Positions 35,545 through 44,653 of a DNA stretch of 64,000 nt are shown here, one piece after another. Made by a program: the position numbers and the translations under genes. Each line of letters starts with the position of its first letter. Positions within the stretch are counted from its first letter, which is position 1. The notes under the pieces were generated by a model. It did not search any database. It was not told the DNA's origin and was given only the letters and a program-made list of their open reading frames with translations. Source of the stretch: Cytobacillus sp. NJ13 (GTDB taxonomy: Bacteria > Bacillota > Bacilli > Bacillales > Cytobacillaceae); the NCBI GenBank assembly GCA_030348385.1, contig JAUCFP010000006.1, positions 124,001-188,000 of the forward strand, in the 5' to 3' direction.

Positions 35545-36155
35545 ATGAAGAAATAATGATCGATTGCGGTGAGATCATCCTTAGGGAATACAGGATGGAA
35601 GATGTGCCAGCACTTTATGAAATTACTTTACAGCCCGAAGTTTATAAGTTTATTCCGGGTGCGCAGGCTGCGCTTGAACAGCGTATTAACTGGATGGAGA
35701 ATTATGAAATTCCTGCGAATAAAAAATTTAGGTCCTCGATGCCTGACCTGAAAGATGCAGGATTTTTGAATTTGGGAATCATACTAAAGGAAACTGGAGA
35801 GTTTATTGGTTTTTGCAATACAGGAATAAAAGATGAATTGCCGGAGCCGAACAGGGAAATTGGCTATGCCCTCTCAAAACACTACCGAAATAAAGGATAT
35901 TCCACGCTTGCTGCAAAAGGGCTAATGGGATTTCTATTTGAAAAAACAGTTCTTGAAACACTGAATGCCGTTGCATTAACAAGCAATTCCAGTTCCATTC
36001 GCGTTCTGCGAAAGTGCGGATTTCAGCTTGCTGGAGAAATGGAAATCGACGGTGAACCATATTTCCATTACATTATCAGAAAAAAGGATTGGGTATCTAA
36101 TATAAAAACAGCAGCACATAATTACATAACAGCAAAAGACACCCTCCCACTTTGA
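35541..36155 (+). CDS. GNAT acetyltransferase, RimJ/RimL type
   Basis: A 204-residue acetyltransferase. The start region IILREYRMEDVPALYEI and the acetyl-CoA loop YRNKGYSTLAAKGLM are typical of the RimJ/RimL subgroup, and the tail has LRKCGFQLAGEMEIDG. The family acts on protein N-termini or small molecules. The ATG overlaps the Nudix stop. A hairpin overlaps its stop codon. Confidence 0.82.
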   Translation: MNEEIMIDCGEIILREYRMEDVPALYEITLQPEVYKFIPGAQAALEQRINWMENYEIPANKKFRSSMPDLKDAGFLNLGIILKETGEFIGFCNTGIKDELPEPNREIGYALSKHYRNKGYSTLAAKGLMGFLFEKTVLETLNAVALTSNSSSIRVLRKCGFQLAGEMEIDGEPYFHYIIRKKDWVSNIKTAAHNYITAKDTLPL

Positions 36156-36162
36156 GGGTGTC
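36138..36162. terminator. Hairpin at the end of the acetyltransferase gene
   Basis: Perfect 9-bp stem GACACCCTC/GAGGGTGTC with a 7-base loop overlapping the stop. The T tail is poor. Converges with the small gene on the other strand. Confidence 0.6.
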
Positions 36163-36173
36163 CCGTCATTCCA

Positions 36174-36314
36174 TTATCTATCTGATTTTGAGTTTGTATT
36201 AAATGTGCCATTTCTGTTTTCCTGTTCATGTCCACGGACCTGGTCTCCGCCATTTCCTTTTTCCTGTACCTTTTTGCCGCCGAGTTTTACGTTTGGATAT
36301 TTTTGTTCCCGCAT
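36174..36314 (-). CDS. Small hydrophilic basic protein
   Basis: A 46-residue protein rich in Lys, Gly, Asn and Gln (start MREQKYPNVKLGGKK, end TNSKSDR). GGAGGTG lies six bases before ATG 36314, an excellent ribosome site. The composition resembles small spore-associated proteins of Bacillus, but I do not recognise the family. It lies on the opposite strand to its neighbours and close to a convergent hairpin. Confidence 0.6.
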   Translation of the reverse strand: MREQKYPNVKLGGKKVQEKGNGGDQVRGHEQENRNGTFNTNSKSDR

Positions 36315-36382
36315 GGTATTCACCTCCATGTTAATTAAATTATCCATAAAGGAAAAAAATATATAAATTTTGGGGTTTTTAA

Positions 36383-36946
36383 ATGGAAATAACACTTATC
36401 AGACATGGCAGGTCATCGCTAATGGAAAATCACCGCATGAATAACCGTGAATTTAAAAAATGGGTTAAAATGTATAACCACTTAGGGATTCTTGAGGGTG
36501 AGACTTGCTCTTCTGACGCAAAAGAAAAAGGAATTTCAGCATCTTTTTTACTCACAAGTGATTTAAAAAGGTCAATCGAGTCGGCCAAAAGCATAAATCC
36601 TTCTGCAAAGATACAGACAGATCCATTATTCAGGGAAACTGAATTGCCCATACCTGCCGGTAAATTTCCGGGTATGAGATTAAGGCCAAATACCTGGGCT
36701 GTGTTATTAAGATTACTATGGTTATGCGGCTATTCACAAGGCTGTGAATCATACAGGGATGCAAAATTACGGGCAAAGCAAGCATCATTAACATTAACCT
36801 CTATTGCAAAAGAACATCACTTTGCTGTTCTCGTAGGTCACGGTTTTTTCAACCTTTTAATTGCGAGGGAACTTCAAAAAGCTGGGTGGATCGGGAAGAG
36901 GAAAACAGGTTCAAAGCACTGGAATGCAAATACTTACATCTCATAA
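36383..36946 (+). CDS. Histidine phosphatase family protein
   Basis: A 187-residue member of the phosphoglycerate-mutase-like fold. The catalytic LIRHGRS motif is at the N-terminus, and the second histidine is in VLVGHGFFN. The acid is likely in the FRETELP stretch. Usually a phosphatase, with an unknown substrate. The ribosome site is weak. A DUF2332 gene follows 15 bases later. Confidence 0.82.
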   Translation: MEITLIRHGRSSLMENHRMNNREFKKWVKMYNHLGILEGETCSSDAKEKGISASFLLTSDLKRSIESAKSINPSAKIQTDPLFRETELPIPAGKFPGMRLRPNTWAVLLRLLWLCGYSQGCESYRDAKLRAKQASLTLTSIAKEHHFAVLVGHGFFNLLIARELQKAGWIGKRKTGSKHWNANTYIS

Positions 36947-36961
36947 CGGAGGGGATGGAGA

Positions 36962-37987
36962 ATGTTAACACATAATCTTTCATCGAGATTTAAAACATTT
37001 GGACAATATGAATGTCACGGATCCAGTGATTTTTATGAGTTCTTGTCTTACAAAATTGCAGGGGATGAGGAATTGCTGGTTTTGGCATCTGAAGCGAGAG
37101 ACGGCCAGCCTGTGCCAAATTTATTTCTTGGGGCCATTCATTATCTGCTTTTAAGCGGGAAAGAGCATGAACTGAAGGGATTTTATCCAGGTTTAGTGGA
37201 GAATCCAAGAAACCCTCAGGAGTCTTTCCAGAGCTTTAAAGATTTCTGCAGGCTAAATTCACAGGAAATTGAAGAAATAGTAAAAGAAAAATTAGTCCAG
37301 ACGAATGAAGTTAGGCGCTGTGCTTACTTATACCCGGTGTTTGCCTGGATTTTTCAGCAAACCAAAAAGCCCCTTGCCTTGATTGAAATCGGGACAAGCG
37401 CCGGCCTGCAGCTTTTTTGGGATAAATACAGCTACTCTTATGGAACCGGTGAAACATACGGGAATCCAAACGCGAATGTTCATTTAACCTCTGAAGTCAA
37501 AGGAGCCCATGTCCCGATTTTTCCGCCAGAAATGCCGCCGATAGCTTCAAGAACTGGAGTCGATCTGCATATAAATGACCTGAATAATGGGGAAGATTTT
37601 CTATGGCTGAAATCACTTATCTGGCCTGAACACCAGGAGAGAAGAACTTTATTCGAAAAAGCTGCCCAATGTGTGAAAGAAAATCCAATCAGCCTGATAG
37701 AAGGAGATGGTGTTGAGCTTTTGACAAGTCTGATTGAAGGTATACCTGATGAACATTCAATCTGTGTTTTCCACACCCATGTGGCGAATCAAATGCCCTT
37801 AGAAGTAAAAGAGAATCTGCTTGGAAAAATAAAAGCAAGCGGACAAATCAGGGATATCTTTCATCTTTATAACAATATCCAGGACCGGAATCTGCATCTT
37901 GATTATTATCTGGATTCCAAAGAATATAAGAAATTGGTCGGCCAAACAGAGGGGCATGGAAAGTGGTTCACATGGGAATTGAATTAA
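36962..37987 (+). CDS. DUF2332 family protein
   Basis: A 341-residue cytosolic protein. Family features include PNLFLGAIHYLLLSG near the N-terminus and the region IEIGTSAGLQLFWDKY, which resembles a methyltransferase-like nucleotide loop. No known activity. GGAGGGGATGGAG precedes the ATG. Probably co-transcribed with the phosphatase. Confidence 0.78.
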   Translation: MLTHNLSSRFKTFGQYECHGSSDFYEFLSYKIAGDEELLVLASEARDGQPVPNLFLGAIHYLLLSGKEHELKGFYPGLVENPRNPQESFQSFKDFCRLNSQEIEEIVKEKLVQTNEVRRCAYLYPVFAWIFQQTKKPLALIEIGTSAGLQLFWDKYSYSYGTGETYGNPNANVHLTSEVKGAHVPIFPPEMPPIASRTGVDLHINDLNNGEDFLWLKSLIWPEHQERRTLFEKAAQCVKENPISLIEGDGVELLTSLIEGIPDEHSICVFHTHVANQMPLEVKENLLGKIKASGQIRDIFHLYNNIQDRNLHLDYYLDSKEYKKLVGQTEGHGKWFTWELN

Positions 37988-38038
37988 GCTTCATTACTAT
38001 TTCGTACCGCTAAAATTTTGAAACTTGACATCATCTGT

Positions 38039-38060
38039 TATACTTATCTAGGTAAGTATA
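38039..38060. promoter_or_regulatory. Palindrome upstream of trhO
   Basis: TATACTTA-N6-TAAGTATA, with a near-symmetric TCTAGG core, lies 61 bases before trhO and follows a TTGACA (38025-38030). It looks like an operator for a dimeric repressor (MarR or HxlR type are guesses). It is not a terminator, as no T tract follows. Confidence 0.5.
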
Positions 38061-38121
38061 TATTGTTTTAACCTATTAACAGATATATCTTGCAAATATT
38101 AAGTGATAGGTGGAAATACAA

Positions 38122-39072
38122 ATGAGTCAAAAACCATACAGAGTTTTACTTTACTACATGTATGTTCCGATTGAGGACCCTGAGGAGTTTGCAAAAGAGC
38201 ATAAAGCAATTTGCACTGAGCTGGGCCTTAAGGGGCGTATTCTTGTTGCGAATGAAGGCATAAACGGGACTGTTTCCGGACCAGTGGAACAGACCGACCG
38301 GTATATGGAAGCAATGAAGCAGGATCCGCGCTTTGCAGAGATGGTTGTCAAAATAGATGAAGCGGATGGACATGCATTTCCTAAGATGAAGGTTCGTGCA
38401 CGTCCCGAGCTTGTAACTCTTCGCCTTGAAGACGATGTGAACCCGAACGAGGTTACTGGCAAATACTTGGAGCCAAAAGAGTTCTTCGAAAGACTTCAGG
38501 ATGAAGACACAATTGTGTTAGATGCACGAAATGATTATGAATATGATCTGGGCCACTTTAGAGGGGCGATCAGGCCTGATATCAAAAATTTCCGTGATCT
38601 GCCGGATTGGGTCCGTGAAAATAAAGAATTGCTTGGCGATAAAAAGATAATTACGTATTGCACAGGCGGCATCCGCTGTGAAAAGTTCTCCGGCTGGCTT
38701 GTAAAAGAAGGATTTGAAAATGTAGCACAGCTTCATGGAGGAATTGTCACTTATGGAAAAGATCCGGAAGTACAGGGACAGCTTTGGGACGGCCAGCTTT
38801 ATGTATTCGATGATCGCATTGGCATTCCGGTTAACCAAAAGGAGCATGTAATCGTAGGGAAGGATTACTTCACAGGTGAGCCTTGTGAACGCTATGTCAA
38901 CTGTGCAAATCCTGCATGCAATAAAAAGATCCTATGCTCTGAAGAAAATGAGCATAAATATATGCGCAGCTGTTCTGATGAATGCCGCACGCACCCACGA
39001 AACCGTTATGTTGCTGAACATGGCCTTTCCGAGGCAGAAGTGGAAGGAAGATTAGAAAAAGTAAGAGCATAA
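38122..39072 (+). CDS. trhO: tRNA uridine(34) hydroxylase TrhO (rhodanese-related, YbfQ-like)
   Basis: A 316-residue protein that hydroxylates U34 of tRNAs using molecular oxygen. The N-terminal region ([16 protein letters not shown], then [14 protein letters not shown]) is followed by a rhodanese domain with the catalytic cysteine in [10 protein letters not shown]. The C-terminal zinc-like cluster has CANPACNKK, with CSDECR near the end. ATG 38122 follows TAGGTGGA; an in-frame GTG at 38110 is less good. A near-perfect palindrome precedes the gene. Confidence 0.92.
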   Translation: MSQKPYRVLLYYMYVPIEDPEEFAKEHKAICTELGLKGRILVANEGINGTVSGPVEQTDRYMEAMKQDPRFAEMVVKIDEADGHAFPKMKVRARPELVTLRLEDDVNPNEVTGKYLEPKEFFERLQDEDTIVLDARNDYEYDLGHFRGAIRPDIKNFRDLPDWVRENKELLGDKKIITYCTGGIRCEKFSGWLVKEGFENVAQLHGGIVTYGKDPEVQGQLWDGQLYVFDDRIGIPVNQKEHVIVGKDYFTGEPCERYVNCANPACNKKILCSEENEHKYMRSCSDECRTHPRNRYVAEHGLSEAEVEGRLEKVRA

Positions 39073-39079
39073 GACGATT

Positions 39080-39115
39080 AGAGCAGATTTTCCTTTATGG
39101 AAACTGCTCTTTTTT
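39080..39115 (+). terminator. Terminator after trhO
   Basis: AGAGCAG pairs with CTGCTCT, with an inner TTTCC/GGAAA pair, followed by six T. Confidence 0.8.
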
Positions 39116-39176
39116 ATAGGAAACTTCGTGAAAGCTGATATAATATTCTTAATAATTTTTATGAGGTGGATGGGAT

Positions 39177-39797
39177 ATGGAGAATATATTATTATTTCTG
39201 TTTATGTCGTTTCTGCTCGTCATTTTGCCGGGACCTGATACAGGAATCCTGATTCAAAATACGATCTCAAGCGGGAAAAAAAGCGGCATTAAAACGATGT
39301 TCGGATCTGTCGCAGGGCTGATGGTCCATACAATGGCTGTTGTATTTGGCTTATCGGCATTAATTGTAAAGTCTGCTTACATTTTTTCTTTTATTAAGTA
39401 TGCTGGTGCGCTATATCTTATTTATTTGGGCATCGTTTCGTTAAAGTCTCTATCCAATAAACAAGAACCAGCTGATACGGATAGAAAGCATAAGAAGAAC
39501 AAATCGCATTTTCTGCAAGGATTTTTTACTTGTGTGTCCAACCCAAAAGTAGCTGTGTTCTTTTTAACATTCTTTCCTCAGTTTTTAAGTTCGGAAGGGA
39601 ATCACTTTGCGCAATTTCTTGCGATGGGCTTAATATATACTCTTATAACAATCATCTGGTTCTTTTTCTATGTATATTTGATTGACTTCTTTAGGGCCTG
39701 GCTGAGAAAACCTTCTGTTAATAATGCAATTCAAGGAGTTTCTGGTGTGGTCTTAATGGGCTTTGGCATTAAATTGGCACTTGAGAAACAGCCTTAA
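39177..39797 (+). CDS. LysE/RhtB family amino acid exporter
   Basis: A 206-residue membrane protein with about six helices. Family markers are LLVILPGPDTGILIQN at the N-terminus and GFFTCVSNPKVAVFFLTFFPQF in the middle. Members export amino acids or their derivatives; the substrate is unknown. GAGGTGGATGGGAT precedes the ATG. A terminator follows. Confidence 0.87.
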   Translation: MENILLFLFMSFLLVILPGPDTGILIQNTISSGKKSGIKTMFGSVAGLMVHTMAVVFGLSALIVKSAYIFSFIKYAGALYLIYLGIVSLKSLSNKQEPADTDRKHKKNKSHFLQGFFTCVSNPKVAVFFLTFFPQFLSSEGNHFAQFLAMGLIYTLITIIWFFFYVYLIDFFRAWLRKPSVNNAIQGVSGVVLMGFGIKLALEKQP

Positions 39798-39804
39798 GGA
39801 AGCG

Positions 39805-39841
39805 ACTGCTTAACCTCTAAAAAGGTTAAAGCAGTTTTTTT
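39805..39841 (+). terminator. Terminator after LysE-type gene
   Basis: ACTGCTTAACC pairs with GGTTAAAGCAGT (one bulge, 8-base loop), followed by seven T. Confidence 0.8.
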
Positions 39842-39929
39842 AATAGTTTAATTGATCCTTCATCAGCGGCTCGCCTTTTGGCAGCTTTTCAATGGCCGGA
39901 AGATACTTTGAAAGTAATGAGCACTCCAT
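39840..39929 (-). CDS. Small ORF of 29 residues
   Basis: Reads MECSLLSKYLPAIEK, then LPKGEPLMKDQLNY. AGAAGGAGA lies six bases upstream of ATG 39929, a near-perfect ribosome site. It is short for a protein and could be a real microprotein or the surviving start of a lost gene. Its stop overlaps the tail of the neighbouring terminator. No family recognised. Confidence 0.45.
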   Translation of the reverse strand: MECSLLSKYLPAIEKLPKGEPLMKDQLNY

Positions 39930-40031
39930 CAAAATCTCCTTCTAATATGAATTGGTATATGAATAATGTTACCAAATCATGAATAATAAAAGCCATCTAA
40001 GAGACATTAACAAATAAAAAGGACTCTGCTC

Positions 40032-40496
40032 ATGTTTGGACTGATAATAGCTGCCATTCTTTTTAATTTCATTGCATTTACAACAAAAAAGCGTCTGAAT
40101 AAAAATCAAATTTTACATATATGGACATTCACAATTTCAGCTCAGCTTATATTTGATATCATGATTGAGTTTAAATACTGGGGATATTGGTACTTTGATA
40201 AGGAGCCAAACTGGGCAGGACTGCTGGCACATATTGTTCTGGTACCCCCAGTTAACATGATGTTTCTGAATTGGTATCCTTTTAGAGGGGATCTCATTAA
40301 ACGTTTTTCTTATATCATTTTTTGGGTAGTTGCCATTTTGCTGTATGAAGTCATTGCTTTATTGCCCGAGCCCTGGGGCTATTTTAATTATGGCTGGTGG
40401 AGATTATGGCATGCAGCTATACTTGATCCCATGCTGCTTTTATTGATGGTCAAATTCTATAAGCTGATTACGAGGCTGGAAGAGGAGCTTAAATAA
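40032..40496 (+). CDS. CBO0543 family membrane protein
   Basis: A 154-residue protein with four or five helices. The diagnostic stretch is LLPEPWGYFNYGWW in the second half, together with IFDIMIEFKYWGYWYF. A paralog lies at 56797-57276 with the same layout. The family is found in Firmicutes without a known role. The ribosome site (AAAAAGGA) is weak. Confidence 0.75.
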   Translation: MFGLIIAAILFNFIAFTTKKRLNKNQILHIWTFTISAQLIFDIMIEFKYWGYWYFDKEPNWAGLLAHIVLVPPVNMMFLNWYPFRGDLIKRFSYIIFWVVAILLYEVIALLPEPWGYFNYGWWRLWHAAILDPMLLLLMVKFYKLITRLEEELK

Positions 40497-40615
40497 TAAT
40501 ATAAATGATGATTTAAAAGGGAGATGTGCTCTCCCTTTTTGTGTTAGATGAAATGATTTATGGCAGATGACTGTGATACAATTTAAGTATACATATTCCC
40601 GGAAGGAGAACGTTT

Positions 40616-43600
40616 GTGGATATTAAATTGACTCACAAATTGATAAAAGAAATGTGCGGCACTGTCTCCTTCAAAAGAGGGGACGCTTTTTTCCGTAATA
40701 AGAAGGTAACGATAAAGAAATACAATGATGAGATTTGTGAAGCAGCAGTATCTGCTGGTGAGGATTTTTTCGTTTCGGTCGAGAAAACATCCGGAAACAG
40801 TTTTAAGACATTGTGCAGCTGTCCAAAGCTAGCTTCGTTTGATAAAGAATGCCAGCATGCAGCGGCTGTGCTGCTGGCAATTTATGAAATGCAGCAGCAC
40901 AGATCGCCCATGATAAAGGATTCAGCAGGCACCCTTGGGGTTTCTCCCGAACACGCCTTAACGGATGGTCTCATGACACTTTTCAGTGAACAGCCAAGAA
41001 GGTCAAGCAGACACCAGCTTCATTTTGAAAACAGGCAGGTGCTCCATCCAGAATTCACATGTGTGCCTGTACATTTAGGGAAGGGGCATTATTTGTTAGC
41101 AATAAAATGTACCATCGGCCCAATCGCTGTCCTTGATATCCGGCAATTTCTTCACTCAGTTAAAGAGGGAGAACCAAGCCGATTATCATTATCTTTTACC
41201 TGCGACCCCGCTTTGCATTGTTTCGCGGCAGAAGCTGATGCAGTCCTTCAGCAGCTGATACAGCTTATACACGATGAATCCATTTATATAAATGCTTTAA
41301 TGGGTGATTTCGATTATACTGCGACCAAGCATATGCTCTTAATTCCTCCATCATCGTGGGAACGGCTGAAGCCTGTTTTGGCGCTCGCTGAGAAAGTAAG
41401 GCTAGAGATAATGGGGAAAACATTTGAAAGGATGGCTTTTTCAAAGGAAAGGCTGCCTTTAAGGTTTGAACTCAGCGAAAAAGAGGAGAAATGTTATTTA
41501 AATGTTTTTGGCCTGGATCGAATGCTGATCCTGGATTCGTATAATGCTGTTCTATCTGGCGGCAAATTCATCACGCTCAATAAAGAAGATTGCCAGCGAT
41601 TATATGATTTAACACAAATGCTGGAGTCAGCCGGGAGAAGCCAGATTCCGATTGCTGCTGAACAAATGGAACTGTTTCTGGAAAAAGTGGTCCCAGGACT
41701 TAGAAAGCTGGGGGATGTCCATATTTCTGAAGACATGTCACAAAAATTTATGAAAACACCTTTGATTGCCAAGCTATACTTAGATCGTCTGCGGAACCGG
41801 CTTCTGGCAGGAATTGAATTTCATTATGAAAATATCGTGATCAATCCGCTGGAGAGAAGAGAGCCGAAGGGAGGCACGCGGATTATTAGAGATGTGGAAT
41901 TAGAGGATGAGATCCTTCAGCTTATGGAGGAAAGCTCTTTTGCAAAGACGGATGGCGGCTATTTTCTGCAAAATGAAGAGCTGGAATATGAATTCCTTTA
42001 TCATGTTATCCCTAAACTGCAAAAACTAGTGCAAATATATGCGACTACGTCTGTCAGAAACCGTATTTTCAGGGAGAATGCCAAACCGCAGATACGGATA
42101 AAAATGAAAAAAGAGCGGACGAATTGGCTGGAATTCAAGTTTGAATTGACCGGCATAGCTGATCAGGAGATACGGGATGTATTATTTGCACTTGAGGAGA
42201 AACGGAAATTCTATCGCCTGAAAAATGGCGCGCTCCTTTCTTTGGAAACAAGAGAATTTGAGGAAATCCAGCGTTTTCTGAAAGCTGTGCCTGAGCAGGC
42301 TGAGGACCTGGAGAGCGGCTTGAACATGCCGATTGTATCTGGTCTTAGAATGCTGGACGCAGCTGGTGATCCGGAGATGTTCCTTCATGAGGAATCCTTC
42401 AGGGAGTTTTTAGAAGAGCTTCAGAATCCATCATGCCTCCAGACTCCTGTGCCGGAAAGCCTGAATCCTATTTTGAGGGAATATCAGAAAAACGGCTTTA
42501 AATGGTTAAAGACAATGGCTCATTATGGATTTGGCGGCATCTTAGCTGATGATATGGGACTGGGGAAGACACTGCAAAGCATTGCGTTTATTCAGTCTGA
42601 TCTTAAGGCTATTCGGGAATATACCGGTCCTGCACTTATTGTGTGCCCTTCATCCTTGACGTATAACTGGTTAAGCGAACTGACGAAGTTCACACCGGAC
42701 ATCCAGGCAATTGTCATCGACGGAACTCAAAATGACCGGGCTGAGCTACAGAAGGACCTATCTGGCATTGATGTGGTGATAACTTCCTATCCGCTTGTGC
42801 TTAAAGATATTAAATGGTATGAGATGCAGGATTTTTACACGGTTTTTTTCGATGAAGCACAGGCATTTAAAAATCCGGTAACTCAAACAGCGAGAGCAGT
42901 AAAGAAAATTAAAGCCAAATATCGCTTTGCTTTAACAGGCACTCCCGTTGAAAATTCCGCGGAAGAACTGTGGTCTATTTTTCATGTCGTCTTCCCTGAA
43001 TTGTTTGGCGGCTTAAAGGATTACGGCAATTTAACAAGGAAGACGATTGCCAGAAGGGTAAGTCCCTTCATGCTCAGGAGGCTGAAAGAAGATGTTCTCT
43101 CAGAGCTGCCTGAAAAGATGGAGCTTATTGATTCGGCTGAATTGCTGCCGGAACAGAAGAAGCTCTATGCGGCTTATCTGGCAAAACTGAGAGAAGATAC
43201 CTTAAAGCATTTAAATAAAGACACACTCAGAAAAAACCGCATAAGAATTCTTGCCGGTTTGACACGGCTCCGTCAGATTTGCTGCCACCCTGCTTTATTT
43301 GTGGATGGATATAAAGGGAGTTCGGCAAAATTTGAACAGCTCAAGAGAATTATAGAAGAATCCAGGTTGTCAGGGAGAAGAGTGCTTATCTTTTCGCAGT
43401 TCACTAAAATGCTAGACCTAATTGGCAGAGAACTTGCCCTTCTGGGTCTGCCGTTTTTCTACCTGGATGGACAGACACCTTCCGGGGAAAGGGTGGAAAT
43501 CTGCCGCCGATTTAATGAGGGAGAGCGCGATTTTTTCCTGATTTCATTAAAAGCAGGCGGTACGGGTCTAAATTTGACTGGTGCAGATACAGTCATCTTA

Positions 43601-43834
43601 TATGATTTGTGGTGGAACCCTGCCGTTGAGGAACAGGCAGCCGACCGGGCTCATCGCATAGGGCAGAAGAATACCGTCCAGGTTATAAAATTATTGTCGA
43701 GAGGCACCATCGAAGAGAAGATGAATGAACTTCAGGTTAAGAAGAAAAACCTAATTGAAGAAATCATCGATTCGAATGATAGTGCAGCCGAAAGCCTGAC
43801 GGAAGAAGATATATGCGAAATATTAATGATCTAA
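40616..43834 (+). CDS. SNF2 family helicase with N-terminal SWIM domain
   Basis: A 1072-residue ATP-dependent DNA translocase. A SWIM zinc finger (CSCPKLASFDKECQHAA) lies at about residues 62-78. A long middle region follows, then the SNF2 ATPase core: Walker A ADDMGLGKTLQS (about 643), the DEAQ box in FFDEAQAF (about 745), and motif VI ADRAHRIGQKN near the end. Such enzymes remodel protein-DNA complexes; in bacteria their targets are poorly known. The GTG start follows GGAAGGAG. A small helix-hairpin-helix gene follows 13 bases later, probably in the same operon. Confidence 0.9.
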   Translation: MDIKLTHKLIKEMCGTVSFKRGDAFFRNKKVTIKKYNDEICEAAVSAGEDFFVSVEKTSGNSFKTLCSCPKLASFDKECQHAAAVLLAIYEMQQHRSPMIKDSAGTLGVSPEHALTDGLMTLFSEQPRRSSRHQLHFENRQVLHPEFTCVPVHLGKGHYLLAIKCTIGPIAVLDIRQFLHSVKEGEPSRLSLSFTCDPALHCFAAEADAVLQQLIQLIHDESIYINALMGDFDYTATKHMLLIPPSSWERLKPVLALAEKVRLEIMGKTFERMAFSKERLPLRFELSEKEEKCYLNVFGLDRMLILDSYNAVLSGGKFITLNKEDCQRLYDLTQMLESAGRSQIPIAAEQMELFLEKVVPGLRKLGDVHISEDMSQKFMKTPLIAKLYLDRLRNRLLAGIEFHYENIVINPLERREPKGGTRIIRDVELEDEILQLMEESSFAKTDGGYFLQNEELEYEFLYHVIPKLQKLVQIYATTSVRNRIFRENAKPQIRIKMKKERTNWLEFKFELTGIADQEIRDVLFALEEKRKFYRLKNGALLSLETREFEEIQRFLKAVPEQAEDLESGLNMPIVSGLRMLDAAGDPEMFLHEESFREFLEELQNPSCLQTPVPESLNPILREYQKNGFKWLKTMAHYGFGGILADDMGLGKTLQSIAFIQSDLKAIREYTGPALIVCPSSLTYNWLSELTKFTPDIQAIVIDGTQNDRAELQKDLSGIDVVITSYPLVLKDIKWYEMQDFYTVFFDEAQAFKNPVTQTARAVKKIKAKYRFALTGTPVENSAEELWSIFHVVFPELFGGLKDYGNLTRKTIARRVSPFMLRRLKEDVLSELPEKMELIDSAELLPEQKKLYAAYLAKLREDTLKHLNKDTLRKNRIRILAGLTRLRQICCHPALFVDGYKGSSAKFEQLKRIIEESRLSGRRVLIFSQFTKMLDLIGRELALLGLPFFYLDGQTPSGERVEICRRFNEGERDFFLISLKAGGTGLNLTGADTVILYDLWWNPAVEEQAADRAHRIGQKNTVQVIKLLSRGTIEEKMNELQVKKKNLIEEIIDSNDSAAESLTEEDICEILMI

Positions 43835-43847
43835 AAGGAGAAATTCC

Positions 43848-44057
43848 ATGCCTGAAAATAATCTGAAGGGGAGCGGCTTCCCTGAAAAGCTGGCAAAGCC
43901 AGCAGTGCGTGCACTTGAAGGGGCAGGCTATTTTACACTGGAACAGTTAACCGCTGCTACTGAAGCAGAATTGCTGGATCTTCACGGAATGGGCCCGAAT
44001 GCCATGGCAAAACTCCGTAAGGCAATGGCAGACAGAGGATGGTCATTTAAAGTTTAG
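43848..44057 (+). CDS. Small helix-hairpin-helix DNA-binding protein
   Basis: A 69-residue protein with a helix-hairpin-helix motif (LTAATEAELLDLHGMGPNAM). The arrangement resembles the RNA polymerase alpha C-terminal domain family. Its start follows AAAGGAG. Because it directly follows the SNF2 gene, it may guide or assist the helicase; this is inference from context. A terminator follows. Confidence 0.75.
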   Translation: MPENNLKGSGFPEKLAKPAVRALEGAGYFTLEQLTAATEAELLDLHGMGPNAMAKLRKAMADRGWSFKV

Positions 44058-44062
44058 TATGG

Positions 44063-44092
44063 AAGACGCGACTCTTGAGACGCGTCTTTTTT
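44063..44092 (+). terminator. Terminator after the helix-hairpin-helix gene
   Basis: AGACGCG pairs with CGCGTCT around a 10-base loop, followed by eight T. Confidence 0.8.
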
Positions 44093-44178
44093 TATCAATC
44101 CAAGGGAAAACAGCTTAAAGGAGGAATTTTCCAATAGTTAGAGAAATTATTATTAATAAAAGTTTGGAGGGATTCTTA

Positions 44179-44625
44179 ATGTGTAAAGTTGTATCGCAGG
44201 AATTTAAAGCAGTAGTCATAAGGAACAAAGGGCTATTTAAGGATTATGCCCATTTGGTGCCTGAAGCAGCTCAAAGTTTCTTGAAGCAGGGCCATCTTGT
44301 ACAGCATAGCAGCGGACTTGAAGTGTCCATTTATGAACCTAAGAGAGGGGAAGACCACTTTGAGGGAATATTTTTAGTCGGTTACTTAGTTCATGAGAAA
44401 CCTGAGACACTGCCGGATGGGATGGAATATATAGAGGTACAGCATACTTATGCATCAATCAGAGGAAAGGGAGCCGACATGGGCGGCCTGTATACACGTC
44501 TTAACAATTGGATTAAGGAGCAGGGCAATACGCAGGATTCCCCTGATCATTATATTTTGGAAGTTTATTATCCGGTTGAAAATGAAGAAGAGGATGCAGA
44601 AGTATACATTCCAGTCAAAAACTAA
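44179..44625 (+). CDS. GyrI-like effector-binding domain protein
   Basis: A 148-residue stand-alone AraC-type effector-binding domain. Features include FKAVVIRNKG, then EGIFLVGYLV, then the YASIRGKGADMGGLYTRL region. The ligand is unknown. I chose ATG 44179 because GGAGGG lies seven bases upstream; an in-frame TTG at 44164 is less likely. A second such protein (31826-32299) is elsewhere in the window. Confidence 0.76.
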   Translation: MCKVVSQEFKAVVIRNKGLFKDYAHLVPEAAQSFLKQGHLVQHSSGLEVSIYEPKRGEDHFEGIFLVGYLVHEKPETLPDGMEYIEVQHTYASIRGKGADMGGLYTRLNNWIKEQGNTQDSPDHYILEVYYPVENEEEDAEVYIPVKN

Positions 44626-44644
44626 CCGCTCAAATTCTGAGCGG
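44626..44644. terminator. Short hairpin between convergent genes
   Basis: CCGCTCA pairs with TGAGCGG around AATTC, without a good T tract. Confidence 0.5.
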
Positions 44645-44653
44645 CTGTCTGTC

